Shown here: one piece after another, positions 6,388 to 9,636 of the stretch
Numbering within the stretch: the first letter of the stretch is position 1
Layout of the letters: the number at the start of each line of letters is the position of its first letter
From: Paracoccaceae bacterium
GTDB lineage: Bacteria; Pseudomonadota; Alphaproteobacteria; Rhodobacterales; Rhodobacteraceae
DNA length: 9,636 nt
Direction: 5' to 3'
Assembly: GCA_007128995.1 (NCBI GenBank)
Contig: SKWJ01000182.1
Location: 1-9,636, forward strand
Made by a program: the position numbers and the translations under genes
The notes under the pieces: generated by a model
Told to the model about the DNA's origin: nothing
The model's input: the letters and a program-made list of their open reading frames with translations, nothing else
The model's database searches: none

Positions 6388-6717
6388 ATGATTGCAATCA
6401 GCCTGAAGAAAGTGGTCCACATCATCTATCTGGCGCGCGAAGGAACCGCCGGAGATGCCGAGGCATATGCCTTTATCGACGCTTTGAACGATGATGAGAA
6501 GGCCAGTCTGACGGCAGTTGCCTGGGTCGGACGCGGTGCGTTCGAGCCAGAGGATTACGAAGAGGCTGTCGCCACAGCGGTATCCGAAGCGACAACCCCA
6601 ACAGCAGATTATCTGCTGGGCATGCCACATCTGGCCGAGAATCTGGAGAGTGGGCTGGAAGAGTTGGGCATTGATGTCACCGGCGAGGAAGAGGATTTCC
6701 TGCGCCAGGGGTCCTGA
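6388..6717 (+). CDS. DUF3775 family small acidic protein
   Basis: A 109-residue acidic protein starting MIAISLKKVVHIIYLAREGT. It matches the DUF3775 family pattern: an N-terminal helix, a helical middle with DDEKASLTAVAWVGRG (about 46-61), an EDYEEAVATA helix, and a YLLGMPHLAENLESGLEELG segment near the C-terminus. No catalytic or metal site is obvious, and there is no signal peptide or membrane segment. ATG 6388 has a strong GGAGAGGA ribosome site 7 nt upstream; the upstream extension to 6334 begins inside the possible terminator hairpin and is not family-like. The role is unknown. It ends exactly where the convergent holin gene ends, with no spacer between the two stops. Confidence 0.82.
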   Translation: MIAISLKKVVHIIYLAREGTAGDAEAYAFIDALNDDEKASLTAVAWVGRGAFEPEDYEEAVATAVSEATTPTADYLLGMPHLAENLESGLEELGIDVTGEEEDFLRQGS

Positions 6718-7242
6718 TCAGCTTCGCGTTACTTTGCTTTCCTGCCATTCTGCCAGTGCAGCATTTGGGTATGGTCCGATTGAAGGCACCTGAACTGCGG
6801 AAGGGTGTACGGGGGGCGGCGTGTGCGGCAGAGTTCCCTTCATGCAGCGCAGATGATGGGCCTCGCGGGCGCCGAAATAAAACGCAACCACAGCACCCAG
6901 CAACCACCAGAGAGGCTCTGGCACAGCTGACAGGGCAATCATGCGGTGCTGAAAGCCAGCGGGATCTGACATCGCATAAATGAACAGCCCGAGCGTCCCA
7001 AGCGCCAGCAAAGGCCGCGGCAGCCGGTTCAGGCCATTAACGGCAGAATCGAACCAGCCGCCGCGCTGATGGGCGAATTCGGCTGTGTGACTCGCATGCG
7101 CTGCCAAATACGCGTCATGCCTCAGTTCCAGCGCGCGTGTCGCGTCGGGGCGAAAGACTTCGGCGACCGAGGTGACAGTCTGGCCCAATGCGCGCGCTTC
7201 GCGTGCGCCGCCAAAAATGAAGCCGAAAACGGATCTTATCAT
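6718..7242 (-). CDS. GTA-type 3-TM holin
   Basis: A 174-residue membrane protein of the GTA holin family, expected to permeabilise the inner membrane so that the partner endolysin reaches the peptidoglycan during release of gene-transfer-agent or phage particles. A hydrophobic N-terminal segment (about 1-12), a charged helical region (13-75) with GGWFDSAVNGLNRLPRP, then two clear membrane segments (about 77-91 and 110-124) match the family, including the PEPLWWLLGAVVAFYFGAR block. The proline-rich tail (125-174) is longer and less family-like. ATG 7242 overlaps the endolysin stop (ATGA) with GGGG 6 nt upstream; a GTG at 7248 is possible but has no spacing to a ribosome site. In Rhodobacter capsulatus the pair rcc00555/rcc00556 serves RcGTA lysis away from the structural cluster. 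Confidence 0.87.
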   Translation of the reverse strand: MIRSVFGFIFGGAREARALGQTVTSVAEVFRPDATRALELRHDAYLAAHASHTAEFAHQRGGWFDSAVNGLNRLPRPLLALGTLGLFIYAMSDPAGFQHRMIALSAVPEPLWWLLGAVVAFYFGAREAHHLRCMKGTLPHTPPPVHPSAVQVPSIGPYPNAALAEWQESKVTRS

Positions 7243-7838
7243 ACCCACCCCCGTGTGCGCGCGCGATGCGCGTCATCGCTCAAATGAAACCTCTGGCTGA
7301 TGAATTCTTCGGCCCGGATGATCCAGCCTCCCTTGCCCCCGTCGCGCCTGCGCGCATATTTCCGGCTTGCAGGACGGCGATCAGCCAGGCCGTAGTAATA
7401 GTCGCGCCGGGCGATCCCGTAGGCATCAACCAGGTGCGCTGGCGCCATATCTTGGGCCCGGTGGGTTGCGGCAATCGTCTGCGGCCCGATCACGCCATCA
7501 ACGCTGACCTGAAGTCCCATCTGCACCAGCAAGCGTTGCAACACCCGAACGGCATTCGCACCGGCATTGACATACATGTCAAACAGGCTGGGCCAGAGAG
7601 GTTCGGGCAGATCCCTGATCCGCGGCTGTTCGAAATAGTAGGCGACGTAGATATCCACGGCTTGTGGCTTTGTCAGCGCACGCACATCGTTGATCGTGAT
7701 ATCCACATCGGGGCGCAGCCGGCGCAACGTGTGGATCGTGACCCCGAAATTTGTCGCCCCTCCGGGGTCATCCGGATCATTGACGAAGCCGCCTTCTCGG
7801 GCAACGATCTCTTCAGCCAGTTGGCGAACGGTTTTCAT
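7239..7838 (-). CDS. GH108 endolysin (N-acetylmuramidase), GTA/phage type
   Basis: A 199-residue peptidoglycan hydrolase. The N-terminal glycoside hydrolase 108 domain (about 8-95) shows the catalytic EGGF motif with E15, then NDPDDPGGATNFGVT (20-34). The C-terminal peptidoglycan-binding domain (about 97-175) includes VDGVIGPQT (113-121). There is no signal peptide, so it should depend on the holin encoded directly downstream, with which it shares an ATGA overlap. ATG 7838 is chosen because GGAG lies 7 nt upstream and the family starts there; the frame is open up to 7982, but the added residues are not family-like and overlap the ribBX leader. The closest functional model is the RcGTA endolysin; a prophage remnant is possible, though no other phage gene is visible here. 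Confidence 0.9.
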   Translation of the reverse strand: MKTVRQLAEEIVAREGGFVNDPDDPGGATNFGVTIHTLRRLRPDVDITINDVRALTKPQAVDIYVAYYFEQPRIRDLPEPLWPSLFDMYVNAGANAVRVLQRLLVQMGLQVSVDGVIGPQTIAATHRAQDMAPAHLVDAYGIARRDYYYGLADRRPASRKYARRRDGGKGGWIIRAEEFISQRFHLSDDAHRARTRGWV

Positions 7839-7993
7839 GTCAGGGCTCCGGTGGCAGGTGCTTGGATCTGCAGAATGCCAAGGCCGAAGAAAGATAAGGT
7901 AACTGCAGCGTGCGCTGGCTGCTGGCATGAACCCCCCTTTTCCCGCCTGCCGCTTTGAGCTATCTGCCTTGGCCAGACACAAAGGATCATGCG
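7839..7993. promoter_or_regulatory. Divergent intergenic region between the lysis pair and ribBX
   Basis: This 155-nt stretch must carry promoters for the endolysin-holin pair (minus) and the ribBX-ribH operon (plus). No convincing -35/-10 pair is seen on either strand, and no conserved FMN riboswitch (RFN) blocks are recognisable. Two near-palindromic words, TGCCAAGGCC (7876-7885) and TGCCTTGGCC (7967-7976), flank the centre, and CTGCAG occurs twice (7869-7874 and near 7903). These may be protein-binding sites, but nothing ties them to a known regulator. Confidence 0.35.
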
Positions 7994-9121
7994 ATGAGTT
8001 ACGAAAGCCCCGGCGACGTGGAACAGAGCTGGAAAGATGCCATTTCCCCGATAGAAGAGATCATCTCTGAAGCAAGCAATGGGCGCATGTTCATTCTGGT
8101 TGATCATGAGGACCGTGAGAATGAAGGCGATCTGGTGATCCCGGCACAAATGGCGACGCCAGAAGTGATCAATTTCATGGCCACGCATGGAAAGGGCCTG
8201 ATCTGCCTGACCCTTCCCGGAGAACGGATCGATCAACTCGGGCTGCCGCTGATGGCATCAAGCAATTCATCGCGTCACGAAACCGCCTTTACCGTCTCGA
8301 TCGAGGCCCGCGAAGGTGTCTCGACAGGCATTTCAGCCTATGATCGTGCGCGGACCGTTGCGGTTGCAATTGATCCGGCAAAAGGTGCCGCCGATATTGC
8401 GACGCCTGGCCATGTGTTTCCCTTGCGCGCCCGGGATGGCGGCGTGCTGGTGCGCGCCGGTCATACCGAGGCAGCGGTCGATATTTCGCGTCTTGCGGGC
8501 CTGAACCCGTCGGGTGTGATCTGCGAGATCATGAACGACGACGGGTCCATGGCGCGGTTGCCGGACCTTGTCGCCTTCGCGCAGAAACACGGGCTGAAGA
8601 TTGGCACAATTTCAGATCTGATCGCCTATCGGCGTCGGCATGACAATCTGGTGCGTGTCACCAGCGAACAGCAGCTCAGCTCTGAGTTCGGCGGCGAGTG
8701 GACCATGCGGATCTATTCCGACACCACCCAGGGCGCCGAGCATGTGGTGCTGATCAAAGGGGATATTACCACGCCCGGACCGGTTTTGGTGCGGATGCAT
8801 GCTTTTGATCCATTGCTGGACATGGTCGGTGTGGCAGGCGGGGTCCGTGCGGATGAGTTCGGTGATGCGATGCGACTTATCGGTGCCGAAGGGCGGGGCG
8901 TGATCGTCCTGCTGCGCGATACGCATATGAAGCTCGCCACGTCCGAGGCCTCGCCCCAGACACTGCGCCAATACGGGCTGGGCGCACAGATTCTGTCGTC
9001 TCTGGGGCTGCATGAGCTGATCCTGCTAACAAATTCCGCCACGCCCAAGGTTGTCGGGCTTGAAGGCTACGGGCTGTCGATCACCGGAACGCGCAAGATA
9101 CCTGCAACAAGGGGGGTCTGA
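7994..9121 (+). CDS. ribB: RibBX: 3,4-dihydroxy-2-butanone-4-phosphate synthase with a degenerate GTP cyclohydrolase II-like domain
   Basis: A 375-residue protein. Residues about 15-215 form DHBP synthase, which converts ribulose 5-phosphate to the four-carbon precursor of riboflavin: the acidic metal/substrate loop DHEDRENEGD (37-46), STGISAYDRA (110-119), TPGHVFPL with H140, and GVICEIMNDDGSMARL with E178. Residues about 216-375 resemble GTP cyclohydrolase II (GAQILSSLGL, LLTN, VVGLEGYGLSI), but the zinc cysteines are absent: where the enzyme has H-S-E-C-L-T-G-D, this has HAFDPLLD (269-276), and no cysteine occurs after C177. This is the RibBX variant known in Proteobacteria, so GTP cyclohydrolase activity is not expected and a separate RibA is needed. 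ATG 7994 has AAAGGA 7 nt upstream. ribH follows after one nucleotide. Confidence 0.94.
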   Translation: MSYESPGDVEQSWKDAISPIEEIISEASNGRMFILVDHEDRENEGDLVIPAQMATPEVINFMATHGKGLICLTLPGERIDQLGLPLMASSNSSRHETAFTVSIEAREGVSTGISAYDRARTVAVAIDPAKGAADIATPGHVFPLRARDGGVLVRAGHTEAAVDISRLAGLNPSGVICEIMNDDGSMARLPDLVAFAQKHGLKIGTISDLIAYRRRHDNLVRVTSEQQLSSEFGGEWTMRIYSDTTQGAEHVVLIKGDITTPGPVLVRMHAFDPLLDMVGVAGGVRADEFGDAMRLIGAEGRGVIVLLRDTHMKLATSEASPQTLRQYGLGAQILSSLGLHELILLTNSATPKVVGLEGYGLSITGTRKIPATRGV

Positions 9122-9122
9122 G

Positions 9123-9636
9123 ATGGCTGGACACGAAACGCATTACACACTGCCCTTGCCAAAATTTGAACAGGCTCCCAAGCTTCTGATCGTCGTGGCG
9201 CCCTATTACAAGGACATCGCCGAGCAACTTATGGCTGGTGCACGCGCCGAGATCGACAAGGTGGCAGGGCAGCATGAATCAATCGAGGTTCCGGGCGCGC
9301 TGGAAGTTCCGACTGCGATTGGTCAGGCCTTTCGCATGTCGAATTTCGACGGCTTCGTTGCGCTTGGCTGTGTGATCCGGGGAGAGACGACACATTACGA
9401 AACAGTATGCAATGACAGCAGCCGTGCGCTTCAGCTTCTCGGGCTTCAGGGGGCGTGCATCGGGAATGGAATACTGACTGTCGAGAACCGCGTACAGGCA
9501 GAGGTTCGCGCTGCCGCCGATGGGCAGAACAAGGGCGGCGGTGCTGCGGCCGCGGCGCTTCACCTGATCGCCTTGGGGCGTCGCTGGGGCGGCGCACGCC
9601 GGTCAGTCGGCTTCTTGTCGGAAAAAGATGAATTCC
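9123..9636 (+). CDS. ribH: 6,7-dimethyl-8-ribityllumazine synthase RibH, C-terminus cut by the window edge
   Basis: 171 codons are visible before the right edge, close to the full length of the family. The enzyme joins the RibB product with the pyrimidine intermediate to form lumazine, the last step before riboflavin synthase, in an icosahedral or pentameric shell. Motifs seen: IVVAPYYKDIAEQLMAGA (23-40), EVPGALEVPTAI (55-66), ALGCVIRGETTHYE with catalytic H91 (80-93), NGILTVEN, and KGGGAAAAALHLIAL. The ATG lies one nucleotide after the ribBX stop with an AAGGGGGG ribosome site about 7 nt upstream, so the two are co-translated from one mRNA. The last residues and anything downstream are not visible. 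Confidence 0.95.
   Translation, partial: MAGHETHYTLPLPKFEQAPKLLIVVAPYYKDIAEQLMAGARAEIDKVAGQHESIEVPGALEVPTAIGQAFRMSNFDGFVALGCVIRGETTHYETVCNDSSRALQLLGLQGACIGNGILTVENRVQAEVRAAADGQNKGGGAAAAALHLIALGRRWGGARRSVGFLSEKDEF

Noticed and set aside
7839..7993. FMN riboswitch ahead of ribBX
   Set aside because: None of the conserved RFN blocks could be recognised, and the space is short and shared with the divergent endolysin promoter. A covariance-model search for RF00050 would settle it.
8367..8400. TGATCC-N18-TATTGC inside ribBX as an internal RpoE promoter
   Set aside because: It lies within the coding region for conserved DHBP synthase residues, the -10 is a weaker match, and no gene start follows within a sensible distance.
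1..9636. Near-identical ends of the window (GACGAATTCC at the left, GATGAATTCC at the right), suggesting a cloned EcoRI fragment or terminal repeat
   Set aside because: Each lies inside a different conserved coding frame, the match is only 9 of 10 bases, and further GAATTC sites occur inside near 7075 and 7302, so chance or windowing is enough.

Overview
The window reads as chromosomal DNA from an alphaproteobacterium of the Rhodobacterales. The gene content closely matches Rhodobacter-type genomes: an RpoE/ChrR singlet-oxygen sigma/anti-sigma pair, the divergent RSP_1091-1087-type operon, a gene-transfer-agent (GTA) style endolysin and holin, and a RibBX-type ribB followed by ribH. Coding density is high, many genes overlap by 4 nt, and the sequence is moderately GC-rich. 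No rRNA, tRNA, insertion sequence or CRISPR array was seen.

Positions 1-1426 (minus strand) hold an apparent three-gene operon: an ECF sigma factor (rpoE), its zinc-dependent anti-sigma factor (chrR), and the first 49 codons of a carboxymuconolactone decarboxylase/AhpD-like gene that runs off the left edge. The 270-nt region 1427-1696 carries two divergent promoters of the same unusual form, TGATC(C/T) - 18 nt - TA(A/G). One reads into rpoE and one into the plus-strand operon.

Positions 1697-6318 (plus strand) form a five-gene, translationally coupled operon: a FAD-dependent amine-oxidase-like protein (UfaO/RSP_1091 type), DUF1365 (RSP_1090 type), a GPH-family transporter, a membrane-anchored DUF3833 protein and a short-chain dehydrogenase. 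From knowledge of Rhodobacter sphaeroides this is a core singlet-oxygen regulon: sigma-E is released when ChrR is degraded, the first gene acts in furan fatty acid synthesis, and the DUF1365 protein is linked to ChrR turnover. Here the first gene has one in-frame TGA in an otherwise intact 434-codon frame. It is either a very recent pseudogene or a sequence error.

Positions 6388-7838 hold a small DUF3775 gene that meets, stop codon to stop codon, a minus-strand lysis pair (GH108 endolysin then a 3-TM GTA holin). Positions 7994-9636 (plus strand) start a riboflavin operon: RibBX, a DHBP synthase fused to a GTP cyclohydrolase II-like domain without zinc cysteines, followed by lumazine synthase RibH, cut by the right edge.

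The most notable points are the matched divergent sigma-E promoters, the single nonsense codon in the ufaO homologue, and a conserved lipid/membrane-type operon in which four of the five genes still lack a defined biochemical role.
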